Assembly: GCF_015461835.1 (NCBI RefSeq)
Contig: NZ_JACOPX010000006.1
Coordinates: forward strand, 248,001 to 312,000
Length of the DNA stretch: 64,000 nucleotides
Source: Pseudomonas neuropathica
GTDB taxonomy: Bacteria > Pseudomonadota > Gammaproteobacteria > Pseudomonadales > Pseudomonadaceae
Direction: 5' to 3'
The position numbers and the translations under genes were made by a program. How positions within the stretch are numbered: position 1 is the first letter of the stretch; every line of letters begins with the position of its first letter. Positions 9,518-16,236 of this stretch are shown piece after piece. The notes beneath the pieces are model-generated. The model saw only the letters and a list, made by a program, of their open reading frames with translations, searched no databases and was not told the DNA's origin.

Positions 9518-10003
9518 ATGATCGATGCCGCCATCTACAAACAAGTCATGGGCTCGTTCCCGTCCGGCGTAACCGTTATCACCACCCTGGACGATGACGG
9601 TCAGATCGTCGGCCTGACTGCCAGCGCCTTCAGCTCGCTGTCGATGGACCCGGCGCTGGTGCTGTTCTGCCCCAACTACAGTTCTGATTCCTATCCGGTG
9701 CTGATCAAGAACAAGCGCTTTGCCATCCACGTTCTCTCCGGCGGCCAGCAAAGCGAAGCCTACGCCTTCGCCCGCAAAGGCAAGGACAAGGCGCAAGGCA
9801 TCGAATGGACCTTGAGCGAACTGGGTAACCCGATCCTCGCCAACGCGACGGCTATCATCGAATGTGAGCTGTGGCGCGAATATGAAGGCGGCGACCACGC
9901 CATCATGGTCGGCGCGGTGAAGAACCTGATCGTTCTCGAGCAAATCGCCGGGCCGCTGGTGTACTGCCACGGCAAGATGGGCGCCCTGCCCGTCCTGGCC
10001 TGA
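9518..10003 (+). CDS. Flavin reductase family protein
   Basis: 161 residues of the FMN-binding split-barrel flavin reductase family, seen in MGSFPSGVTVITTLD, GLTASAFSSLSMDPALVLF and FAIHVLS. It would supply reduced flavin to a partner monooxygenase. The luciferase-like monooxygenase gene 152 bases downstream on the same strand is the obvious partner. The start has a GAGGA box seven bases upstream; in-frame sequence further upstream is intergenic. Confidence 0.9.
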   Translation: MIDAAIYKQVMGSFPSGVTVITTLDDDGQIVGLTASAFSSLSMDPALVLFCPNYSSDSYPVLIKNKRFAIHVLSGGQQSEAYAFARKGKDKAQGIEWTLSELGNPILANATAIIECELWREYEGGDHAIMVGAVKNLIVLEQIAGPLVYCHGKMGALPVLA

Positions 10004-10026
10004 TCGTCAGCCCCGCACAAATCAAC

Positions 10027-10115
10027 TGTAGGAGTGAGCCTGCTCGCGATAGCGATTTATCCGATGTCGATGTTTTTTCTGACACACCGCCATCGCGAGC
10101 AGGCTCACTCCTACA
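10027..10115. repeat. REP doublet
   Basis: GTAGGAGTGAGCCTGCTCGCGA and its inverted partner enclose a short loop between the reductase and monooxygenase genes. It may act as a differential-expression hairpin within the two-gene unit. Confidence 0.85.
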
Positions 10116-10155
10116 AGTTTTGTAGCCTCAACAACAAAAGATCCGAGGAAGCGTC

Positions 10156-11199
10156 ATGAAATTTTCCCTGTTCATCCACATGGAACGCTGGGACGAAAGC
10201 GTCAGCCACCGCCAACTGTTCGAAGACCTCACCGAACTGACCCTGATGGCCGAGGCCGGCGGTTTCAGCACCGTGTGGATCGGCGAACACCACGCGATGG
10301 AATACACCATCTCGCCAAGCCCGATGCCATTGCTCGCCTACCTCGCCGCCAAAACCACCACCATCCACCTCGGCGCCGGCACCATCATCGCGCCGTTCTG
10401 GCACCCACTGCGGGTTGCCGGTGAATGCGCGTTGCTCGACGTGATCAGCAACGGGCGTATGGAAGTCGGCCTGGCCCGTGGCGCCTATCAGGTTGAATTC
10501 GATCGCATGGCCGGCGGCATGCCTGCCTCATCCGGCGGCCAGGCATTGCGCGAAATGGTCCCGGTGGTCCGCGCCCTGTGGCAAGGCGACTACGCCCACG
10601 ACGGCGACATCTGGAAATTCCCGACCTCCACCAGCGTGCCAAAACCAATTCAAAAGCCCAACCCGCCAATGTGGATCGCCGCCCGTGACCCGGATTCGCA
10701 CAACTTCGCCGTGGCCAACGGCTGCAACGTGATGGTCACGCCGCTGATGAAGGGCGACGAAGAAGTCCTCGATCTGAAGAACAAATTCCAGACTGCGCTG
10801 GATAACAACCCAGACGTGCCGCGCCCGCAATTGATGGTGCTGCGCCATACCCACGTGCACACCGCTGATAATCCGGACGGCTGGAAAGTCGGGGCGAAAG
10901 CTATTTCACGGTTTTATCGCACGTTCGATGCGTGGTTTGGCAACAAGGAAACGCCGGTCAATGGCTTTCTGGCGCCGAGCCCGGAAGAGAAGTTTGCCGG
11001 GCGTCCTGAGTTTGAGCTGGAGAGTTTGCACAAGACGGCGATGATTGGTACGCCGGAAGAGATCATTCCGCGGATCAAGTATTACCAGGAACTGGGGGTG
11101 GATGAGTTCAGTTTCTGGTGTGACAACAGCTTGCCGCATGAGGAGAAGAAGAAGTCGTTGGAGCTGTTTATCAAGCATGTGGTGCCGGCGTTTCGGTGA
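10156..11199 (+). CDS. LLM-class flavin-dependent monooxygenase (luciferase-like)
   Basis: 347 residues of the bacterial luciferase-like TIM-barrel family. The N-terminal strand is KFSLFIHMERWD. Family motifs include TVWIGEHHAMEY, LGAGTIIAPFWHPLR and GRMEVGLARGAYQVEFDR. Reduced FMN would come from the reductase encoded just upstream. Together with the divergent NCS1 permease this looks like uptake and oxidative opening of a small heterocycle or similar nitrogen compound. That is inference; the substrate is unknown. Confidence 0.88.
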   Translation: MKFSLFIHMERWDESVSHRQLFEDLTELTLMAEAGGFSTVWIGEHHAMEYTISPSPMPLLAYLAAKTTTIHLGAGTIIAPFWHPLRVAGECALLDVISNGRMEVGLARGAYQVEFDRMAGGMPASSGGQALREMVPVVRALWQGDYAHDGDIWKFPTSTSVPKPIQKPNPPMWIAARDPDSHNFAVANGCNVMVTPLMKGDEEVLDLKNKFQTALDNNPDVPRPQLMVLRHTHVHTADNPDGWKVGAKAISRFYRTFDAWFGNKETPVNGFLAPSPEEKFAGRPEFELESLHKTAMIGTPEEIIPRIKYYQELGVDEFSFWCDNSLPHEEKKKSLELFIKHVVPAFR

Positions 11200-11226
11200 G
11201 TCACTGCGGATTGTTTGTCCCAAATA

Positions 11227-11254
11227 AAAAAGCCCCGAGCAGTTCGGGGCTTTT
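11227..11254 (+). terminator. Rho-independent terminator
   Basis: GCCCCGA-gcag-TTCGGGGC followed by TTTT, 30 bases after the monooxygenase stop. Flanking A and T runs could make it bidirectional. Confidence 0.85.
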
Positions 11255-11417
11255 CAGTTCAGTATGCAAATATTCTTCAGGGATATTCCCACCGCCAAAT
11301 CAGGATTCAAAAAATCTATCTTGTGAAATCCGCTTCTATAACTAGTCAATCATCAACTCCTGCTGTTGTTGACTCATGGCCGCCTGCGAAAAATTGGCCT
11401 TCATCGCCAGAGTCAAT

Positions 11418-11783
11418 TTATATCCAGCAAAAATCAGGCGTAATCTCACAAGCGACTCCTGCTGATACAAGAATATTTCTAACCAGTAGGACCGACTTCG
11501 CCTGACCGCTAAATACCAGAGTAGAGCCTTGCTGGAGCATATCTCTCGACATTAAAAAATTGTGACCTGTCACCTCGGAAACCGCCCTTATCTGTGCTTG
11601 ATTCCGATAGTCGCCGCGACAGCGAACCTCATACCTGCACTCATCCAGCTGGATGCCGGGCATATTGGTGGTCACTACCGACCAGCCACACAGATCGCAG
11701 CGTGTTCCCTGAGTGCTACCCTCGTTGAAGACAACTAATTCGCCTCTACACTGCTCGCATGCTATTGGGAAGGGTTCATTCAT
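11418..11783 (-). CDS. Predicted orphan immunity protein with zinc-ribbon-like N-terminus
   Basis: 121 residues of unknown family. Two CxxC pairs (CEQCRG and CDLCGW) within the first 33 residues suggest a small zinc ribbon. The ATG shares its A with the stop of the preceding toxin-tail remnant (TAATG), the coupling expected of a CdiA-CT/immunity junction. After its TAA stop the same frame continues for 23 codons to a TGA at 11346 (containing GQFFAGGHE), so a longer ancestral protein is possible. The immunity role is inferred from position only. Confidence 0.55.
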   Translation of the reverse strand: MNEPFPIACEQCRGELVVFNEGSTQGTRCDLCGWSVVTTNMPGIQLDECRYEVRCRGDYRNQAQIRAVSEVTGHNFLMSRDMLQQGSTLVFSGQAKSVLLVRNILVSAGVACEITPDFCWI

Positions 11784-11829
11784 TATGGGTTACCACGGTC
11801 AATAATCCGAAGACTCGCATCTTCCTGCA
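11783..11829 (-). pseudogene. CdiA-CT toxin tail remnant 1
   Basis: About 15 codons ending ASLRIIDRGNP-stop, running from repeat 1 straight into the start of the 121-residue immunity gene. Only the very end of a toxin remains. Confidence 0.45.
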
Positions 11830-11890
11830 TAAAAAGGGGACAGACCACGTTCTCGGAGTGCTTTCTAAACGTGGTCTGCCCCCATTTATC
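11830..11890. repeat. CDI-array hairpin repeat, copy 1
   Basis: AAAAAGGGGACAGACCACGT arm, 14-base loop, AAACGTGGTCTGCCCCC arm and a CATTTATC tail. One mismatch in the stem. It lies between two immunity modules. Confidence 0.9.
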
Positions 11891-11905
11891 GCTTTTGCCG
11901 CCACT

Positions 11906-12307
11906 CTAAACGCTTAACACTAATGAACTTACATCGCCAGAACATAAAAATTCTTGGAAACAAGAGACTACGCCCCCTATATCTCTTGTAATTAAACTTG
12001 CCTGATACCAATCACCCAGAATGTCAACCAGCTTTGTTCCAGCTGACGTATTATTAAGGGTACGCACAACATGCCCGCCATCATCCAGGTATTGATTCAA
12101 CATCAGAAGATAATTTCCAGAATCAGCATAAAGATTAATTTCGTAAGGCCCAGTTTCAGGTGCAAGCGTCATAGACAATGAAGTTACGCCATCGAAATTA
12201 CTATACTCAAATATAATGGATTTAACATCATCCATAGTCGACTGATGAACAAGAGGGATTTGCAATCTACCGTACTCAGGACTAAGCGTATACCCTCCGA
12301 TTACCAT
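11906..12307 (-). CDS. Predicted orphan immunity protein
   Basis: 133 residues, acidic and with no recognised family. It starts YTLSPEYGRLQIPL after a short leader. The ATG directly follows the stop of a toxin-tail remnant and has the strong site GAGAGGAGTTAG. Base composition is much more AT-rich than the flanking core genes, as in the whole array. The immunity role is inferred from the toxin-tail/immunity junction. Confidence 0.55.
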   Translation of the reverse strand: MVIGGYTLSPEYGRLQIPLVHQSTMDDVKSIIFEYSNFDGVTSLSMTLAPETGPYEINLYADSGNYLLMLNQYLDDGGHVVRTLNNTSAGTKLVDILGDWYQASLITRDIGGVVSCFQEFLCSGDVSSLVLSV

Positions 12308-12430
12308 CTAACTCCTCTCCTTAATGGACTTCATACCTGGCTCCCAGTAATAGTTTTTCGGCAGCCCTGTTTTATCATCTATAGAGATATAGAGATAAAA
12401 AGATAAAAAGGGCGATAAAAAGGGGACCGA
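12308..12430 (-). pseudogene. CdiA-CT toxin tail remnant 2
   Basis: The frame running out of repeat 2 encodes DDKTGLPKNYYWEPGMKSIK and stops one codon before the 133-residue immunity gene. It has the look of the C-terminal end of a polymorphic toxin whose upstream part is gone. The short stutter of AGATAAAAAG units before it shows local repeat slippage. Confidence 0.5.
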
Positions 12431-12491
12431 TAAAAAGGGGACAGACCACGTTTTCAGAGTGCTTTCTAAACGTGGTCTGTCCCCATTTATC
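12431..12491. repeat. CDI-array hairpin repeat, copy 2
   Basis: Perfect 17-base arms GGGGACAGACCACGTTT and AAACGTGGTCTGTCCCC. Preceded by truncated GGGGAC stutters. Confidence 0.92.
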
Positions 12492-13061
12492 TGCATTTAT
12501 CCAAGCTAATAACGAATCCACTTTCCAGTAGAAATCAACTGCGGACTATTCGGATCAACCAAATACAGCCATTCTGGCTCATGACCAACTGTGCCGATTA
12601 GAACTCCCAGCTTATCTGGATGATCGGGCATCGCTCCAGAGTGTATGGCACCGATATAACTATTTTTACCATACGGATTGCACAGCTGATGGCGCAATGA
12701 CCCGTCAACATTATAAATTGCAGCATTATTAGGAAAACTGAAAAACCAAGGCGCATGAGAGACACCGAACCTAGAAGGCTCCTTTTCAAATATCACTAAG
12801 ACTCCAGTCCTGTCAGGCAAAATATGTAGGGTTTCGAAGATCGGAATATCAACCTCTGCACCACTATCCAAAACCAACCTCTGCCGCAGGGCAACAACCT
12901 TATGCTTTTCTACATATAGAATATTCTGCTTTATTTCCTCAAGACTGCTACTTACTCCATCCCAGCGAACAAACTGGTCAGAAACGAACCCGTCATCAAA
13001 CTCGCGCCTTGTAACAATCTCATAAACAAAATCCATCACTTGAGCAACCTCAGCGAGTCCA
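12483..13061. repeat. 579-base direct duplication, copy A
   Basis: Matches 16237-16815 at a constant offset of 3754 bases with only two differences (12752 and 12974), both silent third-codon changes. It contains the whole 176-residue immunity gene and the last seven codons of its toxin. Confidence 0.95.
12506..13036 (-). CDS. Predicted immunity protein, duplicated gene copy A
   Basis: 176 residues of unknown family, identical in protein sequence to the gene at 16260-16790. I chose the ATG at 13036, which shares its A with the TGA of the upstream toxin remnant (TGATG). The frame also allows GTG one codon earlier. Perfect conservation of the protein while the toxin is reduced to a tail suggests it is either very recently copied or kept for protection against neighbours. 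Immunity is inferred from context. Confidence 0.6.
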   Translation of the reverse strand: MDFVYEIVTRREFDDGFVSDQFVRWDGVSSSLEEIKQNILYVEKHKVVALRQRLVLDSGAEVDIPIFETLHILPDRTGVLVIFEKEPSRFGVSHAPWFFSFPNNAAIYNVDGSLRHQLCNPYGKNSYIGAIHSGAMPDHPDKLGVLIGTVGHEPEWLYLVDPNSPQLISTGKWIRY

Positions 13062-13154
13062 TATCAACTTCATAAAGCTCTGGATTGGTTCGGGGCGGCT
13101 TATCCATAAAGTTCACTTGATGCCCACCACCTGGCAAGCGAGTACCATTTATTG
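13036..13154 (-). pseudogene. CdiA-CT toxin tail remnant 3
   Basis: About 37 codons after repeat 3, including NGTRLPGGGHQVNFMDKPPR and ending DMDSLRLLK-stop, immediately coupled to the immunity gene. The other copy of this immunity gene keeps only the last seven of these codons, so copy A retains more of the ancestral toxin. Confidence 0.55.
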
Positions 13155-13214
13155 GGAAAAACGGGGACAGACCACATTTCGGAGTACTTTCGAAATGTGG
13201 CTTTACCCATTTAT
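13155..13214. repeat. CDI-array hairpin repeat, copy 3 (diverged)
   Basis: CCACATTTCG pairs with CGAAATGTGG. The G-to-A change in the left arm is matched by C-to-T in the right arm, a compensatory pair relative to the consensus. The outer stem has decayed. Confidence 0.8.
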
Positions 13215-13355
13215 TCATATTTCCCTTAACCCCCGCCCAAAAGACTCTTGTATTTCTCACAAACCGAGCCGCAGGAAAGCACAGCATCATCCACGTCATA
13301 CAAAATACACGACCAAGCTTTCGCAAAACTCAAAAAAAACCTTCAAATAGAGGAA
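13215..13355 (-). pseudogene. Unassigned coding remnant between repeats 3 and 4
   Basis: One frame encodes about 37 codons including WSCILYDVDDAVLSCG, with a stop after KSLLGGG, and is interrupted upstream by a stop and a T8 run. It looks like the C-terminal end of a lost immunity or toxin gene. No family recognised. Confidence 0.3.
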
Positions 13356-13412
13356 AGCGGGGACAGACCACATTTTTGGAGTGTTATCTAAACATGGTCT
13401 GCCCCCATTTAC
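13356..13412. repeat. CDI-array hairpin repeat, copy 4 (diverged)
   Basis: GGGGACAGACCACATTT with AAACATGGTCTGCCCCC. The core stem has two mismatches. Confidence 0.82.
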
Positions 13413-13417
13413 ATCGC

Positions 13418-13818
13418 TTATTCCTTCACATGAAGCTTCGTAACAAACTCAACAATCATCTGACGATCGGATTCATTTTTAGCAAACCGTTTAAGAACAG
13501 GAACCAGATAATAGCAAAGCAGTTCAATTCTTGATGATTCTGTAGGTAGATGCTCCAAAGTGCAGGCAACTAAATCTGCAGCGGCATAATAGAAGCGAAG
13601 ACTTCATACCCTCTCCCCCCTGAAAATGGTAACTTACAAAAATAATATCTTGCCAACCGCTTTTGGTCAGAACGTTTCCAGGTGCGATGGGGTATGAGTA
13701 ACAGTGCCTCCCCCCATTCCCTAGCGTCAACTGGGTAGGTTGAAATCATCCACTCGGCAGCCAACTCAGAACTCATCTTCCCAAGCTGCACACAAAGCGC
13801 CTTTAATCTCTTGTCCAT
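13418..13818 (-). pseudogene. Frameshifted immunity-like gene
   Basis: An ATG at 13818 opens a frame (MDKRLKALCVQLGKMSSELA) that runs to about 13606. It then ends out of frame, while a second frame continues SLRFYYAAADLVACTLEHLP to a TAA at 13418. A single lost base near 13606 would join them into a protein of about 133 residues. The start lies just after the stop of toxin tail 4, the same layout as its neighbours. No family recognised. Confidence 0.55.
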
Positions 13819-13825
13819 AACGCTA

Positions 13826-13885
13826 TTACCTAGGGTTGAAACGTTCTTCAGGCAAACCCGCATTTCCACTCAAAAAAAGCTGGTG
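13826..13885 (-). pseudogene. CdiA-CT toxin tail remnant 4
   Basis: About 19 codons after repeat 5, ending SGNAGLPEERFNPR-stop, eight bases before the frameshifted immunity gene. Confidence 0.45.
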
Positions 13886-13964
13886 TAAAAAGGGGAAAAA
13901 GGGGGAAAAGGGGACAGATCACGTTTTCAGAGTGCTATCTAAACGTGATCTGTCCCCATTTATC
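13886..13964. repeat. CDI-array hairpin repeat, copy 5 (compensatory stem change)
   Basis: GGGGACAGATCACGTTT pairs perfectly with AAACGTGATCTGTCCCC. Both arms differ from consensus at the same paired position (C-G to T-A). The left side has extra GGGGAAAA stutters. Confidence 0.92.
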
Positions 13965-13994
13965 CCCACCGTTCAGATCCGATTTTTTATACAA

Positions 13995-14022
13995 CTAATA
14001 GCGAATCCATTTCCCTGAGGAA
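13995..14022 (-). pseudogene. Last codons of a third copy of the duplicated immunity family
   Basis: Encodes SSGKWIRY-stop, close to the STGKWIRY end of the duplicated 176-residue immunity protein. All of the rest is lost. Confidence 0.4.
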
Positions 14023-14044
14023 TAAAAAGAATAAAAACAGGACA

Positions 14045-14106
14045 GTAAAAAGGGGACAGACCACGTTTTCGGAGTACTTTTTAAACGTGGTCTGTCCCCA
14101 TTTATC
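14045..14106. repeat. CDI-array hairpin repeat, copy 6
   Basis: Perfect 17-base arms GGGGACAGACCACGTTT and AAACGTGGTCTGTCCCC around a TCGGAGTACTTTT-type loop. Confidence 0.92.
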
Positions 14107-14109
14107 CTT

Positions 14110-14238
14110 CTAACTGTAACTGAAAAGCACATTTTCCGAGCCAAGGCGAATAACTTTCACATATGCTTTTTCGCGTAAGAAAAAAAAACAAAGCTCATTC
14201 AGCGACTTGACATTAGTCAATGAGATACTGTTTTTCAC
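14110..14238 (-). pseudogene. Remnant of a small immunity gene, frameshifted at a T9 run
   Basis: From a GTG at 14238 one frame encodes SISLTNVKSLNELCFF. After a run of nine T the next frame continues REKAYVKVIRLGSENVLFSY to a stop at 14110. Its end resembles the end of the neighbouring 63-residue immunity protein (VVKSGDACVLISC), suggesting a decayed paralogue. Confidence 0.4.
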
Positions 14239-14242
14239 CCAA

Positions 14243-14298
14243 AAAAAGGAGGACAGACTGCGTTTATCAAATTACTCTAAACGCGCCCCCATTTATTT
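14243..14298. repeat. CDI-array hairpin repeat, copy 7 (degenerate)
   Basis: GGACAGACTGCGTTTA paired loosely with TAAACGCGCCCCC, followed by ATTTATT. The most decayed copy. Confidence 0.7.
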
Positions 14299-14299
14299 T

Positions 14300-14491
14300 C
14301 TACGAACTGCAACTTATCAACACACAAGCATCTCCAGATTTGACAACCAAATTAATCGATTTTGTAGTCACACCATCATCCGTTGACAACTCAACTAACA
14401 AACTTTGATTCTCGAACGACTGGAGCTCCGATATAAGCTGCTTAATAGTTTTCCCCCGGCCAATCCAATCGGGATTTTTTTTATCGATCAT
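14300..14491 (-). CDS. Predicted immunity protein for the 14.5 kb toxin module
   Basis: 63 residues, starting IDKKNPDWIGRGKTIKQLI. The ATG at 14491 lies one base after the toxin stop and has a GGAG box at seven bases; an in-frame ATG at 14503 overlaps the toxin. This is the only module outside the main cdiA where an apparently whole toxin domain and an intact immunity gene remain side by side. No recognised fold. Confidence 0.6.
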   Translation of the reverse strand: MIDKKNPDWIGRGKTIKQLISELQSFENQSLLVELSTDDGVTTKSINLVVKSGDACVLISCSS

Positions 14492-14492
14492 G

Positions 14493-15025
14493 TCAATCTC
14501 CAATACGATTTAAGTTTATGTCATAAGTCCCTGATCTAGTCTTTTTACTTCCAAGTGACTTGACAGAGTCTGCCATCTTCCACGCACCACCAACATGCCC
14601 AGCGATGTCTCGAGTAATATAATACTTACCCTTCTTGAATATTGCCTGACCACCGTGGATTGTCTCGTTTATTTTTTCAAATCCCAGTTTTTTTGCCGCC
14701 TGCTGAGCCTCAGCGTTAGTTTTGGGTAAAAAGGGGACAGACCACATTTTCAGAGTGCTTTCTAAACGTGGTCTGTCTCCATTTATCTCCTGGTAAAATG
14801 CCTGGCGCAGCTTTGGTTGGGTGTCGAACGTAGAATTGAGTACGCTGGCCATAGCCTGGCTGGCGCCTGCAGCCACCGCGCCGGCTTTGAAATCGCCACC
14901 GGTTGCACTGGATATCGCGCCCCCTATAAACGCATGCATCGCAGTGCGAGCAACGCCCCCCTCGGCCTACATCGCCATACCTGTTGTATCACCCGCATCC
15001 TTTGCTGCCTACCAGTGATTTTGGG
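14493..15025 (-). pseudogene. Orphan CdiA C-terminal fragment: pre-toxin piece, repeat, then nuclease-like toxin domain
   Basis: From 15025 leftwards the translation matches the pre-toxin part of CdiA (GGDFKAGAVAAGASQAMASV), but with in-frame TAG stops near 15013 and 14966 (the second in AMAM-stop-AEGG). From the ATG at 14939 it is open to 14493. In-frame repeat 8 adds about 20 residues (INGDRPRLESTL). Then comes a toxin domain starting KTNAEAQQAAKKLGF and containing HGGQAIFKKGKYYITRDIAG, HVGGAWKMAD and KKTRSGTYD. That pattern recalls the Ntox21-like ribonuclease toxins of CDI systems. It lacks any secretion domain, so it is a silent cassette or relic. Confidence 0.65.
14726..14787. repeat. 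CDI-array hairpin repeat, copy 8 (inside the toxin reading frame)
   Basis: GGGGACAGACCACATTT with AAACGTGGTCTGTCTCC. It sits between pre-toxin and toxin domains without breaking the frame. Confidence 0.88.
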
Positions 15026-15087
15026 AATAAAAAGGCGACAGACCACGTTTTCGGAGTACTTTTTAAACGTGGTCTGTCCCCATTTTT
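15026..15087. repeat. CDI-array hairpin repeat, copy 9
   Basis: GGCGACAGACCACGTTT with AAACGTGGTCTGTCCCC; one mismatch. It separates two copies of the CdiA pre-toxin fragment. Confidence 0.9.
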
Positions 15088-15227
15088 CGACGTAAATTCG
15101 GCTGATCGTTAAATGTCGAGTTAAGCGCGCCTGCCATGGCTTGGCTTGCGCCGGCGGCAATTGCTCCGCTTTTGAAGTCACCACCGGTAATGCTGGAGAC
15201 GGCGCCCCCCATCAACGCGTGCAGAGC
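15088..15227 (-). pseudogene. Second CdiA pre-toxin fragment
   Basis: About 45 codons (LHALMGGAVSSITGGDFKSG, then AIAAGASQAMAGALNSTF) closely matching the fragment at 14.8-14.9 kb and the intact CdiA around residue 2480. It is bounded by repeats 9 and 10. No start, toxin or immunity remains. Confidence 0.7.
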
Positions 15228-15366
15228 GTAAAAAGGGGACACGCGTAAAAAGGGGACAGACCACGTTTTCGGAATGTTTTCTAAACGTGGTCTGTCCCCA
15301 TTTATCTCTAAACGTGGTCTGTCCCCATTTATCTCCCTTTTTAAACGTGGTCTGCCCCCATTTATC
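15228..15366. repeat. CDI-array hairpin repeat, compound copy 10
   Basis: A truncated left arm (AAAAAGGGGACACG) is followed by a full copy with perfect arms at 15246-15306, and then by two extra right arms (TAAACGTGGTCTGTCCCC and TAAACGTGGTCTGCCCCC). This looks like repeat-in-repeat insertion or slippage. Confidence 0.88.
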
Positions 15367-15381
15367 TTGCATGCAGGCGTT

Positions 15382-15945
15382 TCATCCCTGAATTACACAA
15401 ATAGCTGTAATAAGCTGGTTCGGCTGCTCCTCCAGAGGAACCCCCCACCCCGTAACTTCAAGGGCACCATAATCACCACCGGTATAAAACCACTCTTCGG
15501 CCTCATCAAACTCTAAGCTAGTGAATGGCAAAATATCAGATACAAGACTTCCCAAACCTATGCACTCCGACAAAAGCCCCTTGTAAACAAATCTATGCGC
15601 AGGCTCGCCTGGAAAGCTAAAGTCATAAACCTTAACTGCGTACACCCTCCCACTACGAATAAGAACAGATAATGCAGGAACTCCTTTTTTTAACTCACTG
15701 ACAATTTCATCATCAAAAATTGAAAAAGAATAACCACCATTACCGCGCTCATCCAGACCATACCCACTCAAACAAAGGTCTGGCGCCCCTTCAAACCTAT
15801 ACCGCAAAAAATTCTTATCAGTCAAATATTTCGAAAGCACAGCCTCCAGATCGACAGCACTAGCATGCAACGGTATTCCTGCAAGTGATACACCAGGAAT
15901 AATTGAAGCGTCCCAAACTATAGAAAAACTATCTAGCGGCATCAT
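15382..15945 (-). CDS. Predicted orphan immunity protein
   Basis: 187 residues from the ATG at 15945, which overlaps the toxin-tail stop as ATGA; an in-frame ATG at 15957 is less likely. No recognised family. Features include GYGLDERGNGGYSFSIFDDE and an acidic C-terminal half (EFDEAEEWFYTGGD). The gene is intact and AT-rich. Its role is inferred from the coupling with a toxin tail. Confidence 0.58.
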   Translation of the reverse strand: MMPLDSFSIVWDASIIPGVSLAGIPLHASAVDLEAVLSKYLTDKNFLRYRFEGAPDLCLSGYGLDERGNGGYSFSIFDDEIVSELKKGVPALSVLIRSGRVYAVKVYDFSFPGEPAHRFVYKGLLSECIGLGSLVSDILPFTSLEFDEAEEWFYTGGDYGALEVTGWGVPLEEQPNQLITAICVIQG

Positions 15946-16171
15946 TCGGAAATCCACGCATTGGTTGCAGGGTTAGATTTCACTTTCTGACCTTGCGGAT
16001 TCAAGTATGTCGTATTTGCATCATAAATGGGCTTAGAAGGCCCCTGGAATGTCGGTCTGTAGGTCGCAGGAACAATAACCTTAGCCTTACTACCATCAAC
16101 GTATGTAATTTTATAGTACTCACCCACATGTACTGATTTGACCGAGACATCAACAGTAGATGGACTATATA
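15942..16171 (-). pseudogene. CdiA-CT toxin tail remnant 5
   Basis: About 75 codons open from repeat 11, including VGEYYKITYVDGSKAKVIVP and ending NPATNAWISE-stop, overlapping the immunity start by four bases. The second-longest toxin remnant of the array after the 14.5 kb domain. No catalytic motif recognised. Confidence 0.5.
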
Positions 16172-16236
16172 GATAAAAAGGGGACAGACCACGTTTTCAG
16201 AGTGCTTTCTAAACGTGGTCTGTCCCCATTTATCTG
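16172..16236. repeat. CDI-array hairpin repeat, copy 11
   Basis: Perfect 17-base arms with loop TCAGAGTGCTTTCT, the same variant as copy 2, which stands at the matching edge of the 579-base duplication. Confidence 0.92.

Noticed and set aside
7787-11199. Assignment as the Rut pyrimidine-degradation operon
   Set aside because: Only component classes match; there is no RutB/D/E set, the permease family differs (NCS1 rather than NCS2) and the RidA protein is 20 kb away.
11215-11505. Plus-strand 96-codon frame after the monooxygenase
   Set aside because: It overlaps the terminator and is antisense to the zinc-ribbon immunity gene; no ribosome site or motif.
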